From Erythrobacter rubeus (GTDB taxonomy: Bacteria > Pseudomonadota > Alphaproteobacteria > Sphingomonadales > Sphingomonadaceae): a stretch of 64,000 nt of DNA. The notes beneath the pieces are model-generated. The model was not told the DNA's origin and made no database searches. It saw only the letters and a program-made list of their open reading frames with translations. A program made the position numbers and the translations under genes. This document shows, piece after piece, positions 9,328-17,908 of the stretch (the first letter of the stretch is position 1; the number at the start of each line of letters is the position of its first letter). The stretch is taken from assembly GCF_014705715.1 (NCBI RefSeq), contig NZ_JACXLC010000001.1, positions 1,470,457-1,534,456 of the forward strand, written 5' to 3'.

Positions 9328-11675
9328 GGCAGGTGGATGATCGCGGCGGTCCCCGCGCCCTCTTCGCTCGATATCTCGAGCAGCCCGCCATGCGCCGCGA
9401 CAAGCTGCCGCGCGAGCGGAATGCCGAGGCCCGCACGTTTCTCGTCATCGCCGCCTTCGCCGTGGATCGCCAGCGCAAGCTCTTCCTCGCTCATCCCCGC
9501 ACCGTTATCGGAAATAACGAAGCTGGATTTCCACTCGCTTTCAGGATCGGGCTTGAGAATCTCGATCAGTATCTGGCCGCCACCAGGCGTTCCCGCGATC
9601 GCATTGTCGAGCAAATTGCCCACGGCCCTGCCCAGTTGCCGCGGATCGGCGTCCACCTTGTTCCCGCGCTTGCCCTTGAGATCGAGGCCAAGCCCCGCCT
9701 TGATGATCGCGCTTTCGCGCTCGCGCACCAGCTTCGTCAGGAACGGCAGGAGGTCGATTTCCTCCTTGTCGATGGGCAGCAAGCCAGCCTCGCTCTGCGA
9801 CAGATCGAGCACGTTTTCGACCTGCTCGCGCAGCCGCCCGACCGCGACGAGAATGGAATCGACATATTCCTCTGAGCTTTCATCGAGCTCGCCAGCGGCA
9901 CCACTTTTCAAAAGTTCGGCATAGCCGCCGATAGTCGTCAGCGGAGTGCGGAATTCATACGACATATTGGCGAGGAACCGCGCCTTTACCGCGTCGGCCT
10001 CCTCCAGAGCCACGGCACGCTCGCGCAGCGCCTCCTCGGCCTTTTGCGAATCAGTGATGTCGAGCACCGTCAGCAGGCCATTGCCATCGGGCAGCGGCAC
10101 CCCTCCAAAGCGCAAGGTTCGTCCGTCAGCGAGCTTTACGAGCCCCTCCTTCTCGCGCCGATCAAGCGTAGCAGCGCGGACAACGGCGTTGATCTTGCCC
10201 GCATCGCCTTTGCGAACGAGGTTGTCGCCAATTGCTTTCAACAAGGCATCGGCACTCGGATGGGTGTCGAGGAATTCGCTGTTCAAACCCCAGACCCCCG
10301 CAAACCGGCGATTCCAGAGCTGGACCGAGCCATCGGGCGAAAAGATCGCCAGCGCCTCGAACAGGCTGTCGAGCGTGGCCGTGCGGGTCCGAAGCAGCGT
10401 GTCGCGGGTCGCCGACAGCGCGAGGCTTTCGGTCTGGTCTTCCGCGATCAGGACGAGGCCGCCATCGGGCATGGGCTGTGCAACGATGCGCAGATGCGTC
10501 CCGCCGGGTAGTGGCCACGCCTCCTCCTGCATATCGGTCGTATCGAACCAGGCGGCATGTTCGCGCCGCCATTCGGGAAAGTCGCGAACCTCGGGCGTGC
10601 GGCCCTTCTCGCGCGCATCCGAAAGAAAGCGTTCGAATGGCGTCCGCTCGCTTACAGCGCCTTCGGCCAGCTCGAACTGGCGGCGGAACGGCTGATTGGC
10701 AAAGGTCAGCTCTTCGTTCTGGTCGAATTGAGCGACGCCCACCGATAGCTGATCGAGCATGGCGCGCTGCGCATCGCGGAAGGCACGGAATTCGCGGCGG
10801 ACCTGTTGCTGCTCCTCGATATCGATGGCGTATCCCGTCACGCCTTCCTTACCGAGCGGCTGGTTGCTGACTCGCAAGGTCCGGCGTTCACCGTGGATCG
10901 TAGCGGTGGTGGTGCCGCTCTGCGCTTTCTGATCGACGAACACCTGGCGCGCCGTCTCGGCCGGGCTCTTGCCGCTTTCCGCTTCGAGCAATTCCACCTG
11001 GTCGCGCACCACGACATCCGCGCTTTCCGCACCAACCGCATCGACATAGGCCTGATTAACGAGCTGCAACCGCATCGATTTGCCGCGGAACCACATCGGA
11101 ACCGGCGCGGCTTCGATCAGTCCCACGAGCGCGGCAAAATCGCTTTCGGCGCGGGCGGTTGCGGTGCGCAGGCGGGAAAGCTCGTCCTCGCTTTCAGTGA
11201 AATCGAACACCCAGACGAGCGCGGCTCCGCCAGGCGAGATTTGCGGGTCGGCGAGCATGCCTTGCATGGCGAGGCTGCGCTTCGAACCGGGCGGTGTGAC
11301 GGCCAGTTGGAAGGGTGCAGCGCTTTTCTGCGTGAGCCTGATCTTTTCTGAAAGCGCCTGCAGCTGCTTTTCCGAAAGCCCGCGATCCTCTCCGTCGCCA
11401 TCATCACCGGACAGCTCACTGAGATAGGTCGGCATCGCATCGAGGCCCAGCCAGCGAGCCAGCCGATCGGGCGCTTCGATCCGGCCATCAACCCGCACCA
11501 GCATGGGTATGGCAGGCGCTCCATCGAGCATGTGCTGCATCCGCTTGAGTGAAGTTTGCAGCGCCTTGGTCCGCCGCGTCTTCGCACTCGCGCGCAGGAT
11601 CATGACCGCCGCCGCGACCGTCCATGCGGCGAGCAGCAGACCAATTACGGCCAGGGCGAGCGGGGAGAATTCCAT
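9324..11675 (-). CDS. divL: DivL-like PAS-domain pseudo-histidine kinase (Tyr in place of the phospho-accepting His)
   Basis: A 783-residue membrane-anchored sensor. It has one N-terminal transmembrane segment (about 5-27) and a long PAS-containing middle region. The dimerisation helix reads FLANMSYEFRTPLTTIGGYAELL, followed by a HATPase domain with NLLDNAIAG, SDNGAGMSEEE and RAGLGIPLARQLVAAHGG. The usual H-box is SHE[LF]RTPL; here the His is Tyr573 (codon TAT, plus-strand bases 9957-9959). The same substitution defines Caulobacter DivL, a polar protein that modulates the CckA-CtrA phosphorelay and is free of classical autokinase activity. Size, topology, Tyr substitution and the neighbouring tsaE all fit DivL. 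It begins the overlapping block that runs on to addA. Confidence 0.88.
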   Translation of the reverse strand: MEFSPLALAVIGLLLAAWTVAAAVMILRASAKTRRTKALQTSLKRMQHMLDGAPAIPMLVRVDGRIEAPDRLARWLGLDAMPTYLSELSGDDGDGEDRGLSEKQLQALSEKIRLTQKSAAPFQLAVTPPGSKRSLAMQGMLADPQISPGGAALVWVFDFTESEDELSRLRTATARAESDFAALVGLIEAAPVPMWFRGKSMRLQLVNQAYVDAVGAESADVVVRDQVELLEAESGKSPAETARQVFVDQKAQSGTTTATIHGERRTLRVSNQPLGKEGVTGYAIDIEEQQQVRREFRAFRDAQRAMLDQLSVGVAQFDQNEELTFANQPFRRQFELAEGAVSERTPFERFLSDAREKGRTPEVRDFPEWRREHAAWFDTTDMQEEAWPLPGGTHLRIVAQPMPDGGLVLIAEDQTESLALSATRDTLLRTRTATLDSLFEALAIFSPDGSVQLWNRRFAGVWGLNSEFLDTHPSADALLKAIGDNLVRKGDAGKINAVVRAATLDRREKEGLVKLADGRTLRFGGVPLPDGNGLLTVLDITDSQKAEEALRERAVALEEADAVKARFLANMSYEFRTPLTTIGGYAELLKSGAAGELDESSEEYVDSILVAVGRLREQVENVLDLSQSEAGLLPIDKEEIDLLPFLTKLVRERESAIIKAGLGLDLKGKRGNKVDADPRQLGRAVGNLLDNAIAGTPGGGQILIEILKPDPESEWKSSFVISDNGAGMSEEELALAIHGEGGDDEKRAGLGIPLARQLVAAHGGLLEISSEEGAGTAAIIHLP

Positions 11676-11730
11676 TGCAACAATCAGCTATGCCCGCAGG
11701 CCAGCCGATGCAATGGCTGGGGACACGAAA

Positions 11731-11762
11731 AGCCCCCGCAAATACGATGATTTGCGAGGGCT
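11731..11762 (-). terminator. Rho-independent terminator downstream of ahcY
   Basis: Stem 11731-11742 pairs with 11751-11762 with one mismatch and an 8-base loop. On the minus strand the hairpin is followed by TTTT. It lies between ahcY and divL and separates their transcripts. Confidence 0.8.
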
Positions 11763-11805
11763 CTTTGATCTCTCGTCTGAAACCGCAGTCAGCGCGGCGC
11801 CAGGC

Positions 11806-13224
11806 TTAGTAGCGGTAGTGATCCGGTTTGAACGGACCGTCCGCCGGCACACCGATATAATCCGCCTGTTTCTGGCTCAATTTGCTGAGTTCAACGCCCA
11901 GCTTGTCGAGGTGAAGCGCAGCAACCTTTTCATCGAGGTGCTTTGGCAGGACGTAGACGTCGTTTTCGTACTCGTCGGACTTGGTGAAAAGTTCGATCTG
12001 AGCGAGCGTCTGGTTGGTGAAGCTCGCGCTCATCACGAAGCTCGGGTGACCGGTTGCACAGCCGAGGTTCACAAGGCGGCCCTTCGCCAGAATGAGCAGC
12101 GACTTGCCATCGGGCATAGTCACCATGTCGGTGCCTTCCTTGATTTCCTTCCAGTCGTAATTGTCGAGCGCGGAAATCTGGATCTCGCTGTCGAAGTGGC
12201 CGATGTTGCAGACGATTGCCATGTTCTTCATGGCCTTCATGTGCTCACCGGTGATCACGTCTTCGTTACCGGTTGCGGTTACGAAGATGTCGGCGCGCTT
12301 CGCGCCTTCTTCCATGGTTACGACTTCGTATCCGTCCATGGCGGCCTGCAGCGCGCAGATCGGGTCGATTTCGGTGACCATCACGCGGGCACCGCCATCG
12401 CGGAGCGACGCAGCCGAGCCTTTGCCCACGTCGCCATAACCGGCAACGCAGGCGACCTTGCCAGCGAGCATCACGTCGGTTGCGCGGCGGATCGCGTCGA
12501 CCAGCGATTCCTTGCAGCCATAAAGGTTGTCGAACTTCGACTTGGTGACGGAATCGTTCACGTTGATCGCCGGGAAAGGCAGCTTGCCCTGCTTGGCGAT
12601 CTGATAGAGGCGCATCACGCCGGTGGTGGTCTCTTCGGAGACGCCTTTGATCGCCTTGACGCTCTTGGTCAGATAGCCGGGCTTCTCAGCGACGAACGCC
12701 TTGAGTGCGCGCTGGAATTCGATTTCCTCCGCGTTTGCCGGCGCAGGCAGTTCCTCGCCCGCTTCGATACGCGCGCCCCACAGCGCGAACATGGTCGCAT
12801 CGCCGCCATCGTCGAGGATGAGGTTCGCGGTGAGATCGGGATCGCTGTCCGTCGACCAGTCGAAGATGCGGCCGACATAGTCCCAGTAATCTGCGAGCGT
12901 TTCGCCCTTGATCGCGAAGACCGGGATGCCCTGGTCGGCAATCGCGGCGGCGGCGTGGTCCTGGGTGGAGAAGATGTTGCAAGTCGCCCAGCGCACTTCC
13001 GCGCCCAGCGCCACCAGCGTCTCGATCAGAACGGCGGTCTGGATCGTCATGTGAAGCGAACCGGTGATGCGCGCACCCTTCAATGGCTGCGCCGAGCCGT
13101 ATTCCTCGCGCAAAGCCATCAGGCCCGGCATTTCGGTTTCGGCAATGGCAATCTCGTCGCGGCCATATTGAGCCAGCGAGATGTCCTTGATGATATATTC
13201 CTGATTAGCAGCGAGGGTCGCCAT
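11806..13224 (-). CDS. ahcY: Adenosylhomocysteinase (S-adenosylhomocysteine hydrolase)
   Basis: Hydrolyses S-adenosylhomocysteine to homocysteine and adenosine with a bound NAD cofactor, in the cytoplasm, relieving product inhibition of methyltransferases. It has 472 residues from the ATG at 13224, with AGGAG eight bases upstream. The open frame continues a further 212 codons but is antisense to the peroxiredoxin gene there. Visible features include [21 protein letters not shown], the NAD fold [18 protein letters not shown], and the conserved C-terminal FKPDHYRY. A perfect palindrome just upstream probably serves as its operator. Confidence 0.97.
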   Translation of the reverse strand: MATLAANQEYIIKDISLAQYGRDEIAIAETEMPGLMALREEYGSAQPLKGARITGSLHMTIQTAVLIETLVALGAEVRWATCNIFSTQDHAAAAIADQGIPVFAIKGETLADYWDYVGRIFDWSTDSDPDLTANLILDDGGDATMFALWGARIEAGEELPAPANAEEIEFQRALKAFVAEKPGYLTKSVKAIKGVSEETTTGVMRLYQIAKQGKLPFPAINVNDSVTKSKFDNLYGCKESLVDAIRRATDVMLAGKVACVAGYGDVGKGSAASLRDGGARVMVTEIDPICALQAAMDGYEVVTMEEGAKRADIFVTATGNEDVITGEHMKAMKNMAIVCNIGHFDSEIQISALDNYDWKEIKEGTDMVTMPDGKSLLILAKGRLVNLGCATGHPSFVMSASFTNQTLAQIELFTKSDEYENDVYVLPKHLDEKVAALHLDKLGVELSKLSQKQADYIGVPADGPFKPDHYRY

Positions 13225-13302
13225 GGATGTCTCCTGAGATTGGAAATCGGGGTCGTTAGAATTCTTTCCTCGTGCCGTAGCGTTCCGAGCCAATTCACGC
13301 AA

Positions 13303-13322
13303 ATATAAAGTTATCTTTATAT
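13303..13322. promoter_or_regulatory. 20-bp palindromic operator, SahR-like, between ahcY and the peroxiredoxin gene
   Basis: ATATAAAG and CTTTATAT form a perfect 8-base inverted repeat around a 4-base centre. It lies 79 bases upstream of the ahcY start and 77 bases upstream of the divergent peroxiredoxin start. The AT-rich site stands out in GC-rich DNA. It resembles operators of SahR, the ArsR-family repressor reported to control the methionine cycle in Proteobacteria. No such regulator gene is in this window, so the identity of the binding protein is inference. Confidence 0.6.
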
Positions 13323-13398
13323 GTGTAATTGTTGCCCGCCGGGCAAGAGCCCCTATATCGTGTCGCGAGATACCCCGCACACGAAAGGAAATGCCAAC

Positions 13399-13878
13399 AT
13401 GACGATTTCGGTAGGCGACAAGCTGCCCGACGCAACACTGGTCAAGGCGACTGCGGAGGGCCCGCAGCAGGTCCAGGCCAGCGAATATTTCGCTGGCAAG
13501 AAGGTCGCGCTTTTCTCCGTGCCGGGCGCGTTCACCCCGACATGTTCGGCCAAGCACCTGCCGGGCTTCGTTGAAAAGGCGGACGAGCTCAAAGCCAAGG
13601 GCGTCGACGAGATCGTTGGCACTGCCGTCAACGATGCATTCGTGATGCGCGCGTGGAACGACGCGTCCGGATCGAGCGACATCACCATGCTCGCCGATGG
13701 CAATGCCGAGTTCGTCGAGAAGCTTGATCTCACGATGGACGGGTCGGGCTTCGGCATGGGCAAACGCGGCCAGCGTTTCTCCATGGTCGTGAATGACGGC
13801 GTGGTCGAACAGCTCAACATCGAGGACCCCGGCGATTTCCGCGTATCCAGCGCGGAGCATATGCTCGGCCAGCTTTAA
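13399..13878 (+). CDS. Prx5-type peroxiredoxin
   Basis: A thiol peroxidase of 159 residues. The peroxidatic site is [16 protein letters not shown] with Cys49, the Prx5 (thioredoxin/glutathione-dependent) form of the PxxxTxxC motif. The WNDASG segment is also typical. The start is ATG 13399 with AAAGGAAA ahead of it; the frame opens earlier but lacks a good ribosome site there. It is divergent from ahcY and may share the AT-rich palindromic operator. A strong terminator follows. Confidence 0.93.
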   Translation: MTISVGDKLPDATLVKATAEGPQQVQASEYFAGKKVALFSVPGAFTPTCSAKHLPGFVEKADELKAKGVDEIVGTAVNDAFVMRAWNDASGSSDITMLADGNAEFVEKLDLTMDGSGFGMGKRGQRFSMVVNDGVVEQLNIEDPGDFRVSSAEHMLGQL

Positions 13879-13900
13879 GCCAGCACTTCATGGAATCAGA

Positions 13901-13931
13901 AAAGGGCGCCCAGCGAACGGGCGCCCTTTTT
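13901..13931 (+). terminator. Rho-independent terminator after the peroxiredoxin gene
   Basis: AAAGGGCGCCC pairs with GGGCGCCCTTTT across a 7-base loop and runs into a T tract on the plus strand. The A-rich left arm means it could also act for the convergent M56-M23 gene. Confidence 0.9.
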
Positions 13932-13960
13932 GTTTGAGGCGAGCAATATGCGGCCCGGTG

Positions 13961-15400
13961 CTACTGCAGGACCGGCCAGACCATTTGCGGATCGAGATGC
14001 TGGCCGTCGCGGATCGTTTCGATATGGACGTGCGGCCCGGTGCTCTTTCCGGTGTTGCCGACGCGGGCGATCTGCTGTCCGGCGGAAACGGTCTGGCCCG
14101 GCGTGACAGTGAATCCGTCGAGATGCGCGAACAAAGTCAGTGTTCCATCTGATGCGCGGTGGACCACAACAATGCCGTAATTCGGCTTGTTATCGAAGAG
14201 ATTGGTCGCCTCCACGATCGCACCGTCGGACGGCGCGTTGATCGGTGTACCAACGGGTGCAGCGATATCGATGCCCTTGTGCTGGCGCGGCTTCCCACGG
14301 TTGAATGGGTCAGCGGCCTTGCCGAAGCGGGAGGTTATCTTGCCCTCCACTATCCTGACAGGAGCGGCGATGCGCGGCGCGGATTGCGCCATCATCGCAG
14401 GCGTCGGCTCCTCATAGCTCAGTGCATCGCCGTGCGCCGACACCGACATCGCCCCGAACCCCGTGGCAGCAAAGGCGACTGCCGCCAATGCGATGCGCGC
14501 AGGGCCACGCTTGAAAACAACGGGGCTACCGCTCATAATCTGGGTAATTCTCATCTTTTCGTTCCTAATTCGATGGGTTGAGAAGGAGGCGGCCGGGTAT
14601 TGCCGTACCCGGCCCGCCATTATGTGAAGCGCCGTCAGTAATGTGTTCGCGTAGACGCCACGCATTTCGTTGGGTTGATCGGCCAGCGCAGCCTCATCGC
14701 ACTGCACCTCCGCCGAATGGCTCCAGCGCGCGAAGATCAGGTGCGCGAAGGGATTGAACCAGATCAGCGCCGCGATGGATCGTAGGATCAATCCGATCTG
14801 GTCGTCGCGCCGCGCGATATGCGATTGCTCGTGCCGCAGGACCAATAGCAATTCACGCTCCGGCAGATCGGCGGCCATGCGCGCAGGAATCACGATCCGG
14901 GGTGTACGCCTGGGGATCAGACCGGCAACAGCGAAGGCTGCATCGACCTGGTCCGAAACCCAGTAAGTATGGCCGTGCAAGCGCATCGGACCCTTGGCCC
15001 CGAGCGCAACTCCAATGGCTTTTCGTCTTCCTACATAAAGGCGGCTGAGAGAGATCGCTGCGCCGAGGACCGCAGCAAGCGCAATCAAGGTCGCAAAAGA
15101 TGGCATGCCGCCTGCAGCAATTATTTGCGGCTCGCCCGGCCCTGCAAAAGCTGAAAGATCGACAACGCCGTCCAAGTGCATAAGGAAACCGTTTCCACTC
15201 GGCACGAGCGGAAACCATGTGTTCGCCAGATTGAGCAATGCGCCAAGCGGAGGGATCGCGAAAGTGGCGACAAGTGCGGAGCCCCACAGACCCGACCAAT
15301 GGCGCGTTGCAGGCATTACTGACGCACACAGCACCGCCGCTCCGAATGCGAATGCACCTGCGATGATTGAAGCGGCGATGTAAAACAGAAGGGCGCTCAT
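13961..15400 (-). CDS. BlaR1-like M56 membrane peptidase fused to a periplasmic M23 endopeptidase domain
   Basis: 479 residues with two peptidase modules. The N-terminal half has several membrane segments and the M56 zinc site HEQSH (190-194) with a downstream EVQCDEAAL, as in BlaR1/MecR1. After another membrane helix (about 302-318) comes an M23 (LytM/lysostaphin) domain with HKGID (His374, Asp378) and GPHVHIE (His457, His459). BlaR1 carries a penicillin-binding sensor at this place; here it is replaced by a wall-hydrolase-type domain that keeps its zinc ligands. It is coupled to the BlaI repressor by an ATGA overlap. It probably senses or remodels peptidoglycan and inactivates BlaI by proteolysis, but that is inference from the BlaR1/BlaI model. 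Confidence 0.9.
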   Translation of the reverse strand: MSALLFYIAASIIAGAFAFGAAVLCASVMPATRHWSGLWGSALVATFAIPPLGALLNLANTWFPLVPSGNGFLMHLDGVVDLSAFAGPGEPQIIAAGGMPSFATLIALAAVLGAAISLSRLYVGRRKAIGVALGAKGPMRLHGHTYWVSDQVDAAFAVAGLIPRRTPRIVIPARMAADLPERELLLVLRHEQSHIARRDDQIGLILRSIAALIWFNPFAHLIFARWSHSAEVQCDEAALADQPNEMRGVYANTLLTALHIMAGRVRQYPAASFSTHRIRNEKMRITQIMSGSPVVFKRGPARIALAAVAFAATGFGAMSVSAHGDALSYEEPTPAMMAQSAPRIAAPVRIVEGKITSRFGKAADPFNRGKPRQHKGIDIAAPVGTPINAPSDGAIVEATNLFDNKPNYGIVVVHRASDGTLTLFAHLDGFTVTPGQTVSAGQQIARVGNTGKSTGPHVHIETIRDGQHLDPQMVWPVLQ

Positions 15401-15789
15401 GATGCGTCATCCGGTGCGTCGGTGTTCACATCCTCGCCGCGTTCGAGCAGCGCCTCGAGCTCAGCCAATTCCTCGTCATCGAGTATACGGCTGCCCACCA
15501 GTGTCGAGACCGGCAGAGGCCCCTCCAGCCCAAGGACATCGGAGGCAAAGCTGCGGATCATCCGCGCCAGTGTCGGGATTTTCTTGGCCTTGGCGCGGTA
15601 GATTTTCAGCCCGTGCTGTTCGGATACCACCAGAAGACCTTTGTCGACCATGCGCTCGATAGTCTTTCGAGTGGACGAGCGAGACCAGCCGGTCTCATCG
15701 CTTACCGCCTGATGTATCTCGCCCGCACTCTGCGAGCCATGGCTCCAGAGGTGACGCAAGATCGGCAATTCGGTTGGTGCAGGCTTCAT
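15397..15789 (-). CDS. BlaI/MecI/CopY-family transcriptional repressor
   Basis: 130 residues: a winged helix with PTELPILRHLW at the start, GEIHQAV, WSRSSTRKTIERMVDKGLL as the recognition region, then a dimerisation tail. Members repress their own operon and are cleaved by the partner M56 peptidase. The ATG at 15789 is chosen because it gives the usual family N terminus; a GTG six codons upstream lies inside the operator palindrome. No strong ribosome site is visible, so the transcript may be leaderless or nearly so. Confidence 0.92.
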   Translation of the reverse strand: MKPAPTELPILRHLWSHGSQSAGEIHQAVSDETGWSRSSTRKTIERMVDKGLLVVSEQHGLKIYRAKAKKIPTLARMIRSFASDVLGLEGPLPVSTLVGSRILDDEELAELEALLERGEDVNTDAPDDAS

Positions 15790-15797
15790 GTCGCCAT

Positions 15798-15817
15798 ATG
15801 GTGACACATGTCACCAT
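15798..15817. promoter_or_regulatory. BlaI-type operator palindrome
   Basis: Two perfect 9-base arms, ATGGTGACA and TGTCACCAT, flank a central CA. The site ends 8 bases before the repressor start codon. Its core TGACACATGTCA resembles the dyads bound by BlaI/CopY-type repressors, so autoregulation is likely. Confidence 0.7.
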
Positions 15818-15919
15818 GGGTCAAGCTGCAAAATTTTCAGCTGAACGGAGCCAGCGCTCGGCTCACCTGATTAGCGAAACGGATCGTCAACCAATCGAAG
15901 GCTGCGATCCGTCCACTAT

Positions 15920-16534
15920 TCAATAGCCCATCAGGCTCATCACTTCCTTGCGGCTGCGCGGATCTTCCAGGAAGCAACCCATCATCCGGCTGGTCGTCAT
16001 GGCGACGCCAGGCGTTTTGACACCGCGTCCGGTCATGCAGCCATGCTGCGCCTCGATAACGACGGCCACACCCTGCGGCTCGAGATTGTCCCAGATGCAA
16101 TCGGCAACCTCGGCGGTCAGACGTTCCTGCACCTGCAGCCGCGACGCAAAGCCATGGAGCACTCGAGCGAGTTTGGAGATGCCCACCACCTTCTTGTCCG
16201 GAAGATAGGCGATGTGCGCCTTGCCGGTGATCGGCGCCATGTGGTGTTCGCACGCCGACTGGAACGGGATATCCTTCAGAAGGACGATCTCCTCGTACCC
16301 GCCGACTTCTTCGAACACCCGGCTGAGATGGATTGCCGGGTCTTCCTTGTACCCCTCGCAATATTCGAGCCACGCCCGGCCGACGCGCTTCGGCGTATCG
16401 AGTAGGCCTTCGCGAGATGGGTCGTCCCCTGCCCATTCGATCAGGGTACGGATCGCCGCCTGAACGTTTTCCGGCACGTCCGGCTTGTTCAGCGGGTTTT
16501 CGGGATCGATGTCGTCATCGGCAGCGCAGCTCAT
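15920..16534 (-). CDS. folE: GTP cyclohydrolase I (FolE)
   Basis: Converts GTP to 7,8-dihydroneopterin triphosphate, the first step of folate biosynthesis. It has 204 residues from ATG 16534, which has AGGAAAA upstream. Family signatures include FQSACEHHMAPITGKAHIAYLP with the zinc-binding Cys and His, GISKLARVLHGFASRLQVQERLT, and the second zinc Cys in HGCMTGRG. It appears to be a single-gene unit. Confidence 0.97.
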   Translation of the reverse strand: MSCAADDDIDPENPLNKPDVPENVQAAIRTLIEWAGDDPSREGLLDTPKRVGRAWLEYCEGYKEDPAIHLSRVFEEVGGYEEIVLLKDIPFQSACEHHMAPITGKAHIAYLPDKKVVGISKLARVLHGFASRLQVQERLTAEVADCIWDNLEPQGVAVVIEAQHGCMTGRGVKTPGVAMTTSRMMGCFLEDPRSRKEVMSLMGY

Positions 16535-16618
16535 ATACTTTTCCTGTTTTGTGCGTGATCCCGAAGCGGGCCTTTGCGCAAAACGTTCGTCAGCGCAATC
16601 GGCTCCCCGCAAAATGAA

Positions 16619-16650
16619 GCGCGCCCCTCACACTTTGGCGAGGGGCGCGC
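16619..16650 (-). terminator. Hairpin terminator downstream of the hemerythrin-like gene
   Basis: An 11-base perfect stem (16619-16629 with 16640-16650) encloses a 10-base loop. On the minus strand the U tract is weak (TTCATTTT), so termination efficiency is uncertain. Confidence 0.6.
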
Positions 16651-16674
16651 ATGGTCCGATCCGTGTCGGCGCAA

Positions 16675-17166
16675 TTATTCCTTGGCGTTCTCCGCCTTCT
16701 CGGGAGTGACCTCTGCGGCCTTCTTCTCGGCTTCCTTGCGCTCGTCGAAGGTCTCGGTCATTTCCTTGTCCATTGCGTCATCGATCTGCTCGGCGAAGTC
16801 CGGGAAGTGATCGTCTTCCTCTTCATTGATGTGGTGACGATAGCGATCGTCGAGCTGTTTGAAATTTTGGAGCCAGCCGGGCGAATCCATATCGGTCGCG
16901 GCCAGATCGTTGAGCATCTCGTCGATTTCGTGGTGTTCGGCGACCGAATGGCGAGTTTCGTCGCTTACTTCGGGATCGGCCAGCATTTCGGAATAAACGG
17001 CCTGTTCCTCGGCGGCAGCGTGGCTCTTCAACTCCTTCGTCAGTTCCTTGAAGAGTTCGCGCCGGCGTTCGGTATCGCCGCTGGTATCCGCAATCTGGTC
17101 GAGCAGTTCGCGCTGACGGTCATGATCGGTCTTCAATCGTTTGAGAACATTCGTCTGTTCGGTCAT
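16675..17166 (-). CDS. Hemerythrin HHE-domain protein
   Basis: 163 residues, almost entirely helical and rich in charged residues. Potential diiron ligands are spread as in HHE proteins: LKTDHDRQRELL, SHAAAEEQAVYSEM, AEHHEIDEML and RHHINEEEDDHF. A lysine/glutamate-rich tail follows. Related proteins are implicated in oxygen, iron or nitrosative-stress handling, but substrate specificity cannot be read from sequence. The start is ATG 17166 with a near-perfect AAGGAG. Confidence 0.88.
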   Translation of the reverse strand: MTEQTNVLKRLKTDHDRQRELLDQIADTSGDTERRRELFKELTKELKSHAAAEEQAVYSEMLADPEVSDETRHSVAEHHEIDEMLNDLAATDMDSPGWLQNFKQLDDRYRHHINEEEDDHFPDFAEQIDDAMDKEMTETFDERKEAEKKAAEVTPEKAENAKE

Positions 17167-17252
17167 CTTTAACTCCTTAATCTCTTTGCCCAATCAACGG
17201 GTAAGCGCGCCGCGCGTTCCGAAATCTTGCGCTGGCTGCGATCGATCACCAG

Positions 17253-17657
17253 ATGCATGAGATGAGCAGCGCCGAGCCCAGTCCAGCCGAATTCGAAGTG
17301 GCCGCCAGGTGCGCGCTGGCGCAAATGCCGGATGAGTTTCGCGAGCAGCTTGCCGCTGTCGTTTTGCGGATCGAGGAATTCGCCAGCAAGGAGCAACTCG
17401 CCTCCGTCGGTATAGACAGTCGCTGGAACCTAAGCGGCCTTTACGAAGGTGTTCCACTGACGGAGCGATCATCGTGGTCGAGCGGCGACATGCCGCCCGT
17501 CATCAGCCTGTTTCGCCAACCGCTGTTGTTGGAGATGCGGGAAACCGGTGTGGCTTTTGAAGAACTGGTCCACCATGTCGTCGTGCACGAAGCAGGCCAT
17601 CATTTCGGTTTCTCCGACGATGACATGCACGCGCTCGAAGAGAGCGTGAAAGACTAA
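17253..17657 (+). CDS. Small zincin-like metallopeptidase family protein
   Basis: 134 residues ending in a zinc-peptidase motif, VVHEAGHHFGFSDDDMHALE: HExxH followed by an acidic SDDDMHALE segment, as in the bacterial zincin_1 (DUF1025-type) family. These are short cytosolic proteins of unknown substrate. The start is either ATG 17253 or ATG 17262, and neither has a convincing ribosome site. It is divergent from the hemerythrin gene with 86 bases between the starts. Confidence 0.85.
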   Translation: MHEMSSAEPSPAEFEVAARCALAQMPDEFREQLAAVVLRIEEFASKEQLASVGIDSRWNLSGLYEGVPLTERSSWSSGDMPPVISLFRQPLLLEMRETGVAFEELVHHVVVHEAGHHFGFSDDDMHALEESVKD

Positions 17658-17718
17658 CGTGTGATGCTGACGCCGCAGAGGCTGCGCCTTTCATCGGTCG
17701 ATCAAATCCAATTCCATG

Positions 17719-17770
17719 AAAAAAGCCCACCCCTTGCGGGATGGGCTTTCTTGGCGCGCCAGGAAGGATT
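17719..17770. repeat. Partial duplicate of the tRNA-Arg 3' end plus its terminator (copy 1)
   Basis: 52 bases identical to 17857-17908 except for one position. It contains the terminator hairpin and the last 19 bases of the tRNA (acceptor 3' strand, CCA and part of the T arm) but no other tRNA parts. It lies downstream of the true tRNA on the same strand, 138 bases from it. Confidence 0.9.
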
Positions 17771-17856
17771 GGCTCGCTCGCTGTGCTCGCTCGTCATCTC
17801 CGGCGGTTATACCGCCTCCGATTCCGAACAGGTTCGATCCTACATACCGACCCACC

Positions 17857-17889
17857 AAAAAAGCCCACCCCCTGCGGGATGGGCTTTCT
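17857..17889 (-). terminator. Terminator of tRNA-Arg
   Basis: On the minus strand AAGCCCATCCCGC pairs with the GGGGGTGGGCTT arm and runs into six Ts directly after the tRNA 3' end. The same hairpin is repeated at 17719-17751. Confidence 0.85.
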
Positions 17890-17908
17890 TGGCGCGCCAG
17901 GAAGGATT
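17857..17908. repeat. Direct repeat copy 2 (tRNA-Arg 3' end and terminator)
   Basis: The parental copy of the 52-base repeat. It overlaps the intact tRNA-Arg gene and its terminator. Confidence 0.9.

Noticed and set aside
11503..13308. 601-codon open frame opposite divL and ahcY
   Set aside because: It spans a terminator and two genes on the other strand. No protein features were seen.
13225..13398. SAH riboswitch in the ahcY leader
   Set aside because: I saw no convincing conserved riboswitch fold; the clear signal in this region is the palindromic operator.
17719..17908. Possible CRISPR array
   Set aside because: Only two repeats, the repeat is tRNA-derived and there are no cas genes.
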